Position numbers and translations under genes: made by a program. Positions 33,801-43,538 of a stretch of DNA of 64,000 bases are shown here, piece by piece (position 1 is the first letter of the stretch; every line of letters begins with the position of its first letter). The notes under the pieces are model-generated. The model did not search any database and was not told the DNA's origin. It saw only the letters and a list, made by a program, of their open reading frames with translations. This DNA comes from Branchiostoma floridae. Its lineage: Eukaryota; Chordata; Leptocardii; Amphioxiformes; Branchiostomatidae. Location: positions 5,791,258-5,855,257 of the forward strand of contig NC_049984.1 in assembly GCF_000003815.2 (NCBI RefSeq), given 5' to 3'.

Positions 33801-36460
33801 AACTCAGAATTATGAAACGAACGTCTTATTTTCGGCATGTAAGCGGAGTTGTGTTTGCCACGTTTCTAGTCATGAAAATTCCCCGCTATTATTGTTGTAA
33901 ACCTGCTGTAATTCCATAGCTTTTCTTGTATTTGTAAAGACGAGTACTACTCAGTTTTAATTTTTGCTTCATTCATAACTTGTAGAAATCTAGTAAGAAA
34001 TGTAAGTTAAGTAAATCGCAGCCACGGCGTGCACGTACTACTGAACAAAGCCGACATGTTTATTTTTTCTCCGTTCGCCAGTGGCACATATCTACACAAA
34101 TAATGACTCCATGTATCGTTGATATGTTGAATTAACTTTTATTTCGGTTTGAAAAGAATAAATGGTCTGTTATCAATTGAGTCTTGTCATTGGTATAAGT
34201 TGCTATCCTAGTAACGTTACACACGTAGTTGAGACTGAATTTTTGGACGGAAGGTGTGGGGAGGGGGACTATGTTGAACATGCATGTTCGCGAGTTGATG
34301 ACTTCGCGAAGAGAAGGTCTCAGCGAAATACGCGAACTTAAAAATCTCGCGAACTTAAATGAACTTACAGTATGTAATTGTTAGCTAATGATTTTTGTGT
34401 GTTTCTGTTGTTGCCAGGTTTGCGAGGTGCCATTGCGTACGCGCTGAGTCTCCATCTGGAGCTGGAGGGTGAGAAGAGACATGTCATCATCACTACTACA
34501 CTCATCATTGTGCTGTTCACCATCCTCTTCCTAGGGGGCTCTACTATGCCACTCATGAAGGTAAGGCATGGACTCATTGTAGCAGTAGACATTGTGGGAC
34601 ATTGGAGTGCAAATTTTGTTCAGCTTGCAGCTTGCCACAGTTGTTAGTGAGCAACTGTGCTGCTTTGCCAAATCAAATTATGCAAATCCAAAGGGAAGAT
34701 ATGTACAGGGAAGATACGCCAAATACTGACTACTCAAGCAACTGGACCGTTTCCAAAATCATATCCAGTTGCTTGAGTAATTCCTATTTGGCATACCAAA
34801 GGGAAGCTCTAGCACTGTGTGGGCTTGTATTAGTCCTTTCCGATTAAGCCACCGGCCCTGTACATGTGTTTTGGGGAAGCTTTAGGCATAAGGCTCATTC
34901 TTCAAAGGCCATGCCTCTTCACATGAAAGATCCTAACATACTTATCGAGAGGAGTAGGAGTAGGTGTGATTGGCAAAAGCATGAGCCGTAGGAGTAGGTG
35001 TGTTTGGCCAAAAGCATGAGCCGTAGCAGTCACATTGCACTAGCTACTTGAAAAGGAAGCATGCTTCACCTAAGTTGAGGATGACTGTTTTACCATTAGC
35101 TCACATGTTCTCCTTTTTTTCCCTGTACAGTTGATAAAAGTGGACAGCAGACAAAAGGTCACCAAAGAGGTCACGCTCAGTAAAACAGAGGAGTTGGTGA
35201 GTGACAATGCTTCATACTTGTTTCCTTTGAATATAGTATAGCTTATGTATATACCCAGTGTATATAATAATAATAATACTTATGTATAATCTTTTGTCGT
35301 CAAGTTCTTTTGCTTAGTTTGTCATAGTCTGGATAGACTGACTGACAGAGGGAAAGAGAGAGATGTACATGTATATATATGATGTATATGTATGATTGAC
35401 ATATCTTGAAAACAAGTTTCAGGTGGAATTAACACCTTGCTTGGGCAGTGTCTATACTTCATTTGCTAAATGAAGACCTTGCTGTTCTTTTTTTTTTTAC
35501 CCTAATGTGTACTGGAATATTGAATAGTAGGCTGTTTTTTCATATTTGTTAACTGATAGATTAAGGGACTTAACTTACAAAGATATGCATTTCTTAAAGT
35601 GTAAACTTGCTTTTTGATGTTGCCATTAAAGCCTTTCTGCTGTGTTCCCAGGGTGCTGCTATAGAGTCTGAACACCTGTCAGAGCTCACTGAGGAGGAAT
35701 ATGAAGTGAATTTTGTTAAACCAAACCTGAAGGGTTTCATGAGGTTAGATGCCAAGTACCTGGTGCCTTCTCTTACAAGACGGTTCACACACCAGGTGAG
35801 GGGACATCAGTGCTCGAAATACTTTTTTCAGCCAGGTTGCCCAGGTGGCAAGCTGAGTGAAAAGCCAGGTTGCGCCATCAACATTTTAGGATGCCCCACT
35901 TCCAAGTTATTAGTTTCCTCAAATCAGCTAGTTCTTGTCCACTATCTTTTTTTTTAAAGTGCTTCCTGCAAGAAGAAAATTTTCAAAATGAATATTCATG
36001 AAAGTTATTGATTGTCATGTCTCACAACTGTTCATCATACTTGTCAATCATATGTTAAGACTTTTGGACCAAGTGCTTTTATATTGAAAATATTAGCACT
36101 TTTGGAAAAGTGGAATTCCAAACTTTAAGTGGAGACTGTTAAAAGCTTATGCACAAATGTGGTGAAAAACGTAGTTCCAACTTCAAAATTTCAGGTTGCG
36201 GACTGTGCTACCTGGGTTTGAAATAAAGTTGCACCAAGCAAAATATGGTTGCATTTGCAAGTGTACAAAATCAAACAAACAAAACAAACAAACTAAACAT
36301 GCTGTGCTGTTGTGTCCTTCAGGAGATGCGTGAAGGTCAGACCCACATGAAACAGCTGACCAACCAGTGGTACCAGGAGGTCAGAGGTCCCGCCATAGAG
36401 TCTGATGAGGAGGTCGAGAGCGCAGAGACAGACAGGCTCACAGCGACCACACAGTTTTAA
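18851..36460 (+). CDS. SLC9A8: Sodium/proton exchanger, NHE8 type
   Basis: Electroneutral Na+(K+)/H+ antiporter; NHE8 works in Golgi, endosomes and apical membrane. Exons: 18851-18912, 25760-25917, 27323-27403, 28322-28380, 28787-28870, 29259-29360, 29597-29631, 30090-30233, 30750-30888, 31436-31517, 31766-31882, 32372-32454, 32703-32814, 34418-34560, 35131-35196, 35652-35795, 36323-36460; phases agree, 1749 nt, 582 aa (human 581). Visible: glycosylatable N-terminus (NLT, NYT, NVS), first membrane segment about 62-85, [11 protein letters not shown] (130-140), [18 protein letters not shown] (203-220), catalytic GESILNDA (228-235), [24 protein letters not shown], and cytosolic [14 protein letters not shown] as in vertebrate NHE8. 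The first-exon join (AG+C, Ser) is phase-consistent but lies across a 6.8-kb intron. About 8 residues expected after ISAL (exon 9) are missing from this model. Confidence 0.92.
19504..19549. repeat. Perfect 16-bp inverted repeat (hairpin)
   Basis: ATTGAAACAAATCTTT at 19504-19519 and its exact reverse complement at 19534-19549, separated by 14 AT-rich bases. It sits in a diverged stretch (about 19394-19640) that resembles the TACTGTAAATGCA MITE family at its ends. Confidence 0.75.
19798..21468. mobile_element. 1.67-kb non-autonomous hAT-type element
   Basis: Ends are CAGCGTTCCCGCCAGG and CCTGGCGGGAACGCTG, exact inverted copies. The 8-bp direct repeat ATGCACAC flanks it at 19790-19797 and 21469-21476. 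Terminus sequence and 8-bp duplication fit hAT transposons. Related 'tttggacgcat' sub-terminal blocks occur near both ends. Open frames inside are short and I recognise no transposase or BED finger, so it seems non-autonomous. It sits in SLC9A8 intron 1. Confidence 0.88.
22657..22703. repeat. ACATAT-type microsatellite
   Basis: Runs of 'tatacatatg/acatat' over about 45 bp in SLC9A8 intron 1. Confidence 0.8.
22850..23935. repeat. Tandem array of about four 155-165 bp units, interrupted by a MITE
   Basis: Each unit carries, in order, 'gctgtatct..ggaac', 'gacgatttttggtacgtg', 'gattttgggcctcct' and 'cttgaacttgacatt..aggt'. Units are roughly 22850-23480 (split by the 427-bp element at 22935), 23500-23640, 23650-23780 and 23800-23935. 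Divergence between units is moderate. No coding function is apparent. Confidence 0.8.
22935..23361. mobile_element. hAT MITE, copy A (TAGGGCTGGGTACCGG ends)
   Basis: 427 bp starting TAGGGCTGGGTACCGG and ending TACCCAGCCCTA. The target TCGTGAAC is duplicated exactly at 22927-22934 and 23362-23369. The interior has repeated 'caggtccaggtccgg' blocks at one end and 'ggaccggtcc' at the other. Sister copies are at 37928-38360 and 58142-58588. Confidence 0.92.
25322..25475 (+). repeat. Possible LINE 3' tail
   Basis: The segment ends in short imperfect repeats of 'gaaatcaaatgaaa' after 'tgaggtgaaataaat', the kind of simple-repeat tail seen on CR1-type LINEs. No reverse-transcriptase coding is attached. 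This is a weak call. Confidence 0.35.
25476..25733 (+). repeat. 5S-rRNA-derived SINE
   Basis: The head ('acacccgatccctcgatctcg...agttaagcaacgcgtag...ctggtcagttcttggatgagag') lines up with the internal half of 5S rRNA, including the A-box and C-box promoter region. A central block with 'gtcttccgggaaggacgtaa' and 'tcgaggaggtgcctcgacc' follows. The 5' third of the 5S part is missing. It ends only about 27 bp before SLC9A8 exon 2, same strand as the gene. Confidence 0.75.
27494..27794. mobile_element. Harbinger-like MITE, TAA target
   Basis: 301 bp with ends GGCCACAG and CTGTGGCC. The arms extend inward through 'taaattttatggatgacatcc' and its reverse complement with one gap. TAA is present directly outside both ends (27491-27493, 27795-27797). 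GG termini and TWA targets fit PIF/Harbinger. It lies just after SLC9A8 exon 3. Confidence 0.78.
27786..27960 (+). repeat. Degenerate tRNA-derived SINE head
   Basis: 'cctagtgattatagtgctcacc' resembles a tRNA A-box region and 'ggctttgatagcc' a decayed B-box, at normal spacing. No intact tRNA fold or 3' tail can be defined, so this is a retroposon remnant rather than a tRNA gene. Confidence 0.45.
28129..28300. mobile_element. Copy of the TACTGTAAATGCA MITE
   Basis: 'cactgtaaatgcagaaattttcac' on the left and 'aaaatgtatttacagta' on the right as inverted ends. It ends 22 bp before SLC9A8 exon 4, so the element occupies the 3' end of that intron. Confidence 0.7.
29911..30046. mobile_element. Left-arm-deleted copy of the TACTGTAAATGCA MITE
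   Basis: 'tactgtaaatgcagaaac' followed directly by the middle 'gagactacagtgcatggtgc' block of the copy at 7023, then the right arm ending 'aaatgcatttacatta'. About 80 bp of the left half are missing. It ends 43 bp before SLC9A8 exon 8. Confidence 0.65.
30607..30670 (-). repeat. Simple-repeat end of a retroposon (GAATGAAT)
   Basis: 'gaatgaatgaatgtcaatgaatgaatgattgaagacctttattg' looks like the reversed 3' tail of a CR1-like LINE. A similar short tail is at 44096-44125. Only tails are present. Confidence 0.35.
31908..32119. mobile_element. MITE with AACGCTAGTTCACCTTTAT ends, copy 1
   Basis: The left 'aacgctgttcacctttatccacagggtaacc' and right 'ggttaccccgcggataaaggtgaactagcatta' arms are inverted copies. 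A second copy is at 61326-61543. It begins 25 bp after SLC9A8 exon 11. Target duplication unclear. Confidence 0.7.
33251..34372. mobile_element. 1.12-kb element with TACTGTAAGTTCATTTATG ends
   Basis: Left TACTGTAAGTTCATTTATG then 'ttcgcgag'; right 'ctcgcgaactt' then AAATGAACTTACAGTA. The ends are inverted copies bounded by TA. The outer part resembles the small TACTGTAAATGCA elements, so it may be a longer relative. It contains a 136-codon minus-strand frame (33375-33785) that I do not recognise as a transposase. It fills much of SLC9A8 intron 13. Confidence 0.75.
34718..34792. repeat. 75-bp hairpin element (GCCAAATA ... TATTTGGC)
   Basis: GCCAAATACTGACTACTCAA and TTGAGTAATTCCTATTTGGC pair, as do the inner CAACTGGA and TCCAGTTG. 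It is nearly a perfect stem. A longer relative is at 37706-37900. Confidence 0.7.
34948..35036. repeat. Two-copy tandem repeat, about 36 bp
   Basis: 'gtaggagtaggtgtg' + 'ttggc' + 'aaaagcatgagcc' is present twice in direct orientation in SLC9A8 intron 14. Confidence 0.7.
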
Positions 36461-36800
36461 CCTCCTTCCTTCTGAGAGAGCAGATTCACAGCCATTAATA
36501 TAGAAAGTTTTAAATTTCTCTCCTCTGAGAGAGCTCTGAAATCAATCTCCTCACATACATCATACAGTTTTCAACTTCCCCCTTCTGAAAGGGCACTAAA
36601 TCCAACCCTCTCGCATCCATCATACAGTTTAAACCTCTCCCTTCTGAGAGACTGCTGAAACCAAGCTCCTCACAGCCAACACACATTTTTAACCCATTCC
36701 CTTGCTGGGGACTGACTTACAGAAACTGTCTTACCAGTAACTGTCTCCACACTAAGACAGGCTCACAGCCATTACACAGTTTCAACTTTCTCCCTACTGT
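36430..36800 (+). repeat. Degenerate tandem repeat over the SLC9A8 stop codon and 3' UTR
   Basis: Units of about 60 bp contain 'cacagccat..cacagttttaacctcc' then 'ccttctgagagagc'. Five to six copies run from the last codons of SLC9A8 into the 3' UTR. The end of the coding sequence itself (TATTQF and stop) lies in the first unit. Confidence 0.75.
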
Positions 36801-37705
36801 GGTAGACTTTTTGGCCCCCAATCTGTATTTATTGGAAGAGTTTCTAGCAGAAAGAAGGTTGATTGAGTCTGTGAAAGGGAGACTGTTGTTTTCTTTTGCA
36901 AGACTTTGATTTTCTATCGGTGTCAACCTATCATGTTTACAATGAATTGTGTACACATAAGGCGTCCAAGCGTTATGTGATATTCCATATATGCTGCAAA
37001 TATGCCTTTTTTGCCTTATACATGTATAATTCAAATATCAGTTGTTAGAAATAGATTTCAGACCAAAAGGCTGAATAGTTAAATAGGTTATCAAGCCATC
37101 ACTGAATGAAGTGTATGCGTGCTGCACTTTGAATATCTTTCTTCAGATTGAAGGTTGATATGAGAGCCTGTTTTTTGAGGCTTGCTTTTCACATGCACTC
37201 ACTTCTTTTGGCTGTGAGTATTTTGAATTGCAAATTGGTAGTTGTTTAATGAAATAAGCCAAAGGCTCTCCTGTTATTTATTTCCTGTGCTTGTGACAAT
37301 CCAAGATATCTAAAAATTGTGTCCATGACAGCAACAGAAATAACTTCTATATAGTTTATCGTTTATCACACTTTTGGAACCACATTGGCCATATTTCTTT
37401 TCAATAGAGTTTTTGTAATTGTAAAGTGTTTCATTGTCATCATTCTTATTATGGGAATCCAGTCGGGACTAAATTCACTTTACTTTTTAATGCCAAAAAC
37501 ATTGCTATAATGTTATATAGTACCAAATTCAAGATGTTTGTGCGATTGTTTGGTGTCTATTGTATTATCAAGTTGACAATTCAATATGATAGTAAATGGG
37601 AAAAGAGAGGGCCAAAATGGATTTTGTGGCCATTGTGAAGAACACATTCAAAGGAAAGTAGTCTGTAAATTGTTTGTGTGTGAATTTGTACATTAAATGT
37701 GGTGT

Positions 37706-37900
37706 GCCAAATACAACATGTAGCAGTTACTCAAATAACTCGATATGATTTTTACAAATAGACGCTTCAGATAGCATCCACTGTCTTTTGTCAATGACAC
37801 TTAGGATATCTTGTTGTCAGTGACAAAGATAGTGGATCTATCTGGAACGTCTGACCGTTTCCAAAATCATGGAAAGTTTCTTGAGTAACTACTATTTGGC
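37706..37900. mobile_element. 195-bp inverted-repeat element (GCCAAATA ends)
   Basis: GCCAAATA...GTTACTCAA on the left pairs with TTGAGTAACTACTATTTGGC on the right, and inner blocks around 'agatagcatccactgtctttt' pair with 'aaagatagtggatctatct'. Same family as the short hairpin at 34718-34792. Confidence 0.65.
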
Positions 37901-37927
37901 ATATCTTATCACCTGAATGTCTAATAA

Positions 37928-38360
37928 TAGGGCTGGGTATCGGTACAGCGTACCGGTACAAAACCGGTTTTTCCTATTGGACCGGTCCAGAAAAACCGGA
38001 CCTGAAAAAATTAGGTGGACCGGATGTTGGACCGATTAGAAAATTAACAGAATATTTTATCAGGCATTCACACGTTTTGGCGCTTGCAGGTGGAAGAAAA
38101 TAACAAGAGTGAAGTAGAGTAGAGTTTATAGTAATTTCTAACAAGTTTTACAGCCAATCGTACAGGTGCAGTTAGCGTTGTGGGATTTTAAAACGCCAGT
38201 GTAAGTCTAATACTCCACCAAACAGATTTCTTTGTAGTGAAATGGACCATTGGTATGAGTCATAATGCATCAGGTCCAGGTTCAGGTCCGGACCTGGACC
38301 TGATCCTCTGGACCTGAACCGGACCTGGACCTGAATTTTCTGTACCGGTACCCAGCCCTA
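37928..38360. mobile_element. hAT MITE, copy B (TAGGGCTGGGTATCGG ends)
   Basis: 433 bp, opposite orientation to copies A and C. The target TCTAATAA is duplicated exactly at 37920-37927 and 38361-38368. Inner blocks match copy A closely, including 'gtgaagtagagtagagttta' and 'aatggaccattggtatgagt' in reverse. Confidence 0.92.
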
Positions 38361-38661
38361 TCTAATAACCTTCATCAATGTATAAAATGTGATGATTGCC
38401 AAACCTTTTGAAATACAACTATTGCGATTAACAGCCCCATTGATGTTAAATAGGCAACAAGGTTGCCTAAATTGTGTCAAATCTGTCAAGGCTTTCTTGT
38501 GAACATTATTTGACTTCAATGCAAGGCAAAAGAGAAATTATGCATTGATAATGAATTATGTAACTTTGTTGATCAATTGCTGTTTGCATCAGTGCTAAGC
38601 ATGTAAAATGACAGCTTAAAAAATAGTGTATATAAGATTTTATTGGTCTAGAAGTAAAGTA

Positions 38662-38839
38662 CAGTCAAACCTGTATTAGGGGCCACCTCTACAGAGGGGC
38701 CACCTGTCCATAGTGGCCACTTTTTGTCTGTCCCTTGGGTATTTTATCTACAAGTTGCCACCTCTATACAGAGGCCACCTGTCTATAGTGGCCAAATTTG
38801 TCCGGTCCCTTGAGTGGCCGCTATAGACAGGTTTGACTG
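38662..38839. mobile_element. Pogo/Tigger-like MITE, TA target
   Basis: 178 bp with CAGTCAAACCTGT and ACAGGTTTGACTG termini, bounded by TA on both sides. The interior repeats 'ggccacctctatacagaggc' blocks. The CAGTCAAACC terminus is typical of pogo-like elements. Confidence 0.75.
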
Positions 38840-40302
38840 TAGTTAATGTTTCATATATGTTATTGCTGTAAGTATAATAGATAACTTAATGTTAAAGTTA
38901 AGTAACTTTAAACAACTTTCTTGTCATCCTGTCGAATGTTTGCAGATGATGTTAAAATCACTCTGCTAATTGTTACAATGCACCAATGAATGAAAATGCA
39001 GATTCTAAAGCTGCTGCTTTGTCTTATTTACATGTAACGTTAACGTTAGATGTTTGCAATCACAGAAGAAATCGTCAATAACATGTATAAGATTTCCAGA
39101 CCCATGTTACAGGTGCTTTGGTAATACCTGTAACGTTATAAGGTTACTATCACATGAATGCAAGAGCAATGCAATATAGCGGTATGACAATTGTGTTGTG
39201 AAGATATTTATTCCATTTTATGTGTAACGTTAAAGTCACTAAATGTTTGTGTTTTGCTTGTATCATTAAAAGAATCAATAAATGATACTCTGCTGTAACG
39301 TCATGTTCAGTTCTCTTGTGGATCTTTCCTGATTTCCTGGTTAACGAGACCAGAAGTGACAAAAGCAATTCCAACTTAAGGATACTTGCATGTTAGAATC
39401 TTTGAAAATAGGGAATTTGAAAGAGCTTCAGCAATGCAACAAAGGAGCATAATGTATAGCAATAATAAATGTGTAATCAGCAACTAAAAACTTTTTTTTT
39501 TAATGATGATGTGCCTGGAATGCAAAGCTTGTAAGGTTAGAGTCTTAGCACGCTTTACATGCATGTTCAAAAACACTTGTACTCGCATTTTTGAAAAACG
39601 CTTTGGAGACGTAGTTTCAAAAACATCCGAATTGCATGTAATGAGGATTCAAAAACGCATCTCTGAAGGTATATTTCTGATAACGCGCGTGAGAAAGTGT
39701 TTTTGGAAATGCATGGTTGTGGCAAGATAACCTCCTTGGTTGTGTCAATAAGAAGAGAAGAAGCCAAGAACGTTCGAAATGACTGGTAGAACCTTGCGTT
39801 TCTAAGTTCCACTGTTCTATGACTTCTGTTTTCGGAACGTTGACTTTTCAAGATCTTTTTATAAATCGCTCAGCAAACAGTGCCAGGCTTTTTAGACGAG
39901 ACTTGACAGACATAGGAAGCTAAGGTCACGGGAATCTGAAGTCGACATAGTCCCTGGCAAAGTGGGCCGTAAGGATTTGAGACGTCAGGCATTCCATCGT
40001 GGACAGGTGCGATTTTCTTCAAGTTTTAACCCGTTTTTTTTTCAACGAACGAACGAACGAAGGTAAAGGTATCAAGTCTGCTTTTGTCACTCTTTCAATG
40101 TGATTTTTTATAGACAGAAAACACTGCAAGTCTGCAAGCTTGAAAGGATCACAAAGGAAAAGGTATCAACTTATTTTGCGTTTGTGACTCTTTCCAACCT
40201 GATTATATATTGAAAGAAAACGATGCAACCCGAACTTTCAAAGTTCGTTTTCTTAAGTTTTTCTTGAACTTTCTTTGGAAGTCCTTGAAACGTCCTTGAA
40301 GG

Positions 40303-40426
40303 ATGAGCCGTTCGCCCGAGGAGTCGGATTCGCGGGGCATGCTGGGAAGCGGAAGTCGTTCCCGGCGCATGCGCACGATGAGAGGCAGCGGCGCCCAAAC
40401 CGTTCGTGATCCGCGGAACAACATGG
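40303..40426 (+). CDS. Possible alternative first coding exon of the septin gene
   Basis: An ATG opens 41 codons rich in Arg, Ser and Gly and ends ATGG|GTAAGT, a strong donor leaving phase 1. The region is CpG-richer than its surroundings, as expected of a promoter exon. The next septin exon that I can identify (43947) needs phase 0, so this exon cannot join it directly; an unseen intermediate exon would be required. It could also be the start of an unrelated or non-coding transcript. I do not recognise the peptide. Confidence 0.35.
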
Positions 40427-43400
40427 GTAAGTTCTGCCTTCTAAATCATCTCCCAGGGGCTGGAACTGTCTCTCACAGACACACACACCTTATACAGCCC
40501 ATAAAGAACCCGTCCGTCTCCATTGTCCAGCGGTTTGTGGGGTTTTAGCCGGGCTGGGAGGGTAGGACCAGCGGGGTGCAGCTAGCGGCCAAACGTTACA
40601 AGGCGGGGCAGTAATGACAGGACAGGACCATTTCCCGTCTGGAGAAATTATCTTTCCCCAGCCAGATCACAAAAACACTCGCAGATTGTCATCTAATTAT
40701 CTGGCACCTACAGGCCTGTCAGATTGCCGCAGTGCCAGGACATCGGGTGTTCGTTTTGCAGCTGGAGTATTAGAAATTCAAACCCCCATACTGACTGACT
40801 GAAAAAGGCTAACGTCACTTGAACCAAGGTTGCTTGAACAGAATTTTGTTGGTGTTTGTATTTTGTGACAGTTTGACATGTGAACTTGAAGTTTTGCAAC
40901 TTTACATGTAATTTTTGAATGGCATGAATCTATTTTGGCATGTTGAATACTTTTGCACTGTCAGTTGCAAGGCTGAATTCTTCTTTTTTCAACGATAATT
41001 TGTATAACAACAGTCTGCTATAATTATTCTCTTGATTGATATTTGTTGGATGGACAATCGAACTTAATTATGTGATTAACTAAGATTGACATTAGGTTTT
41101 GTTGGGGTTTTTGGCTACAAACTGAACCTATTTCATGAAAAATGTCCACCAAGGTCACTGAGTGAGAATTTGAGATTTTTGCAAAATGATATATGTGTGC
41201 CAGATGGTCAATTATACAGAACTGGACTTACATGTATTGTTTCACAGTCTGCTGTTATAGATCACATGGTGACAGGTTGAAAACACTGCATAACCGATTC
41301 TTATGCTGTAGCCTAGGGTTTTAATTCTTGACCTGTGTGTCAAGGACAAGCTGTTTACAACAGTGGGCTTACTAGCTTTAGTTTCCATCATTGCTGAATG
41401 AAATTAATGCTCATCAGTCATCAATAAAAAGAGTCGTCTAAAGCCGGGGCTAGGGCAAGGGGCAGCGCCAGGGTTGTAGCCAGCCTGAAATCATTTTCAG
41501 TCCCCTCGATTTTGAGTGGGATTCCTATCGAGCACCGAAGGCATGGCATGGTGTTGCGCGTCATTTCTAGGGGGTCTGGGTCCCAGAAAATGTTGAAACC
41601 TAGACCCTCTGAAACACTATTTCCTGCATTTTGAGGTGCAAATTTTGCTTGTAGACTAAGCTGTTCAATGTCATCTGTTTTAGTGAGGAAGGACACATGG
41701 GTTTCAGTTTTTTTATATCTTTACATATCAATTTTTTTCCCTGGGGACGGAATGAGGAAAACTTTTTTCAGTCCCCAGCTGCAAAATTCCTTCAAAGGAC
41801 TGAAGGACAGGTGCTGGCTACAACCCTGGGCAGCGCAATATAGAGGAGCAAGGGGCCAATGGCTGACATAGGCACTTAGGCAACCGGTACAGTACTACTG
41901 AAGTAGGCAATCGAATGATAAAACTTCAAAATCCGTGTGATGAAAAATGAAAGCACAATAACGTCTTTGTGGAACAATAGTCTGTTTGGATTGGCATAGA
42001 AACTCAGAAACTGAAAATGAAATTCAAGGACTTTTGACTTAAATGCCTGCCAGCCTCTCTAAATTTGTGAAATGTTTTAACTCATGTTTCAAGTATAGAA
42101 CAAAGGAAGTCATTCAGTTCACCAGGGTTATGATTGTTGTCACTATACAATTTAATTACAAATCTCTTGCCTTATGTTCATCATGCTCACGATGTTTCTT
42201 TCTTTAATTAATTATATCACTCGTTTGATGTGGTGATGCATTAGAAGCCTAAAGGTGTATAGAACTGTTGAAGATACACTCAAAAAGGGGACAATATGGA
42301 AGCCCTTCTGCACAACTTAGCATTGAGGCTTGTAACTTCAGTGTGAGATCCATAGCTTATACAAGTTACAGTTTCATGGAGATAAATCTTCAGGAAGGAA
42401 ACAATGGTGGAATGATTAATGTTGTCATAATGAAAACAGAAGATCAATGTTTCATTCAAATTTCCAAGCAGATGGAGAGGTGGACAATTGTTAAGGTCAG
42501 GTCAGTCAAGAAACTTTACAACTGTCTCTCCCAACATCTGCTTGGAAATTAGTAACATTCCAGTGTGTCAAATTGAGGTGAGGAAGACAAGCTTTAGTTC
42601 CTTCCGTTCGTGCCAGCTTACAGCTTTGACTCAACATGGACCCCTACAATGATTTGTAGCCAGGATTAAGGTCGATCAAACATTGTTTAACACGCTTCAC
42701 TTTCAGTACACAGAAAGTTGACAGGAATGTGGACAAATGTGGTTTCACATGCAGTGCACAATGTACTGCCTCCTGGCAGGCAACATTTCGACATTGAATA
42801 AGAAGAAAACAATGAAATCTCCATGTAATTCTTTCCAATAAATGTAGGTTGTTTTCTCTCAAGAGACACCACAGGGTTTGACCTGAGTAGAAATTCCTGG
42901 GGTGCCTGGCACATATTCAGGTCTTGTTGTAAAAGCAAACAAAGTGCTTGATTGAAGACAAATCTCCTGGCTGAGGCTATTCCTTATGTAGAAACACACA
43001 ACAGTCTAAGGGGAGATGGGTAAAGACTTCTGACTTACTGTACATGAAATACTGTATACGTCATGTTCACTAAGTTGGGCTTTTAGTTAAAAAAACAATG
43101 AAACTGGAAGAAAAAATAAGACATCTCAGCTTTTACATTATACAATCTTTCTATTTACTATATTTCCTCTTGAAGTCAAAAACCATCCTAAGCATTCCTA
43201 ATATTTTCAGGCTAAGTAAGATTACTAAGAATCCTGTGAAGTCTATACATTTTCCGTTTGTGTTCACCAGTGATGTGTAAGTTAGAGTAAATGTTTGGTA
43301 AACCCTGTCAGTGCGTGTGTCTTACACTGTCCAGTCGTATGTAGAGCCTGTCTGCTGTAGTATCTTAATCTGGCGCAGATAGCTCCACTGTAGGGATGAT

Positions 43401-43538
43401 AGCAGATGTTTGAGGACGGATTAGCCCCAGGTAGACATTCCCTGCATCCCCTGTGTGTGTGGATGATCTGGAAGACCCTAACTCACAAATACTTTCTATT
43501 TACTTCTGGGGACATCTGGAATCCTGCCATCCTCATCC
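40427..43538. other. Region between the two candidate septin first exons
   Basis: I see no supported gene. Apart from the hAT MITE at 41469-41828 it is AT-rich sequence without recognised features. If the 40303 exon belongs to the septin gene, this is its first intron. Confidence 0.5.
41469..41828. mobile_element. hAT MITE with CAGGGTTGTAGCCAG ends
   Basis: 360 bp, termini CAGGGTTGTAGCCAG and CTGGCTACAACCCTG. The 8-mer GGCAGCGC flanks it exactly at 41461-41468 and 41829-41836. This is the expected hAT signature. No coding capacity. Confidence 0.92.

Larger units (their letters stand above)
36461..40302 (+). other. SLC9A8 3' UTR and intergenic region
   Basis: No conserved coding region is seen. 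The proximal part should be 3' UTR; AATAAA occurs near 39276 but whether it is used is unknown. The stretch holds the tandem repeat at 36430-36800, three inverted-repeat elements (37706, 37928, 38662), and otherwise AT-rich sequence without recognisable features. Confidence 0.6.

Noticed and set aside
42708-42745. Possible septin exon that would fix the phase of the 40303 exon
   Set aside because: A 38-bp CAG-bounded segment fits the phases but its donor (GTTTCA) is weak and the peptide resembles no septin N-terminus.
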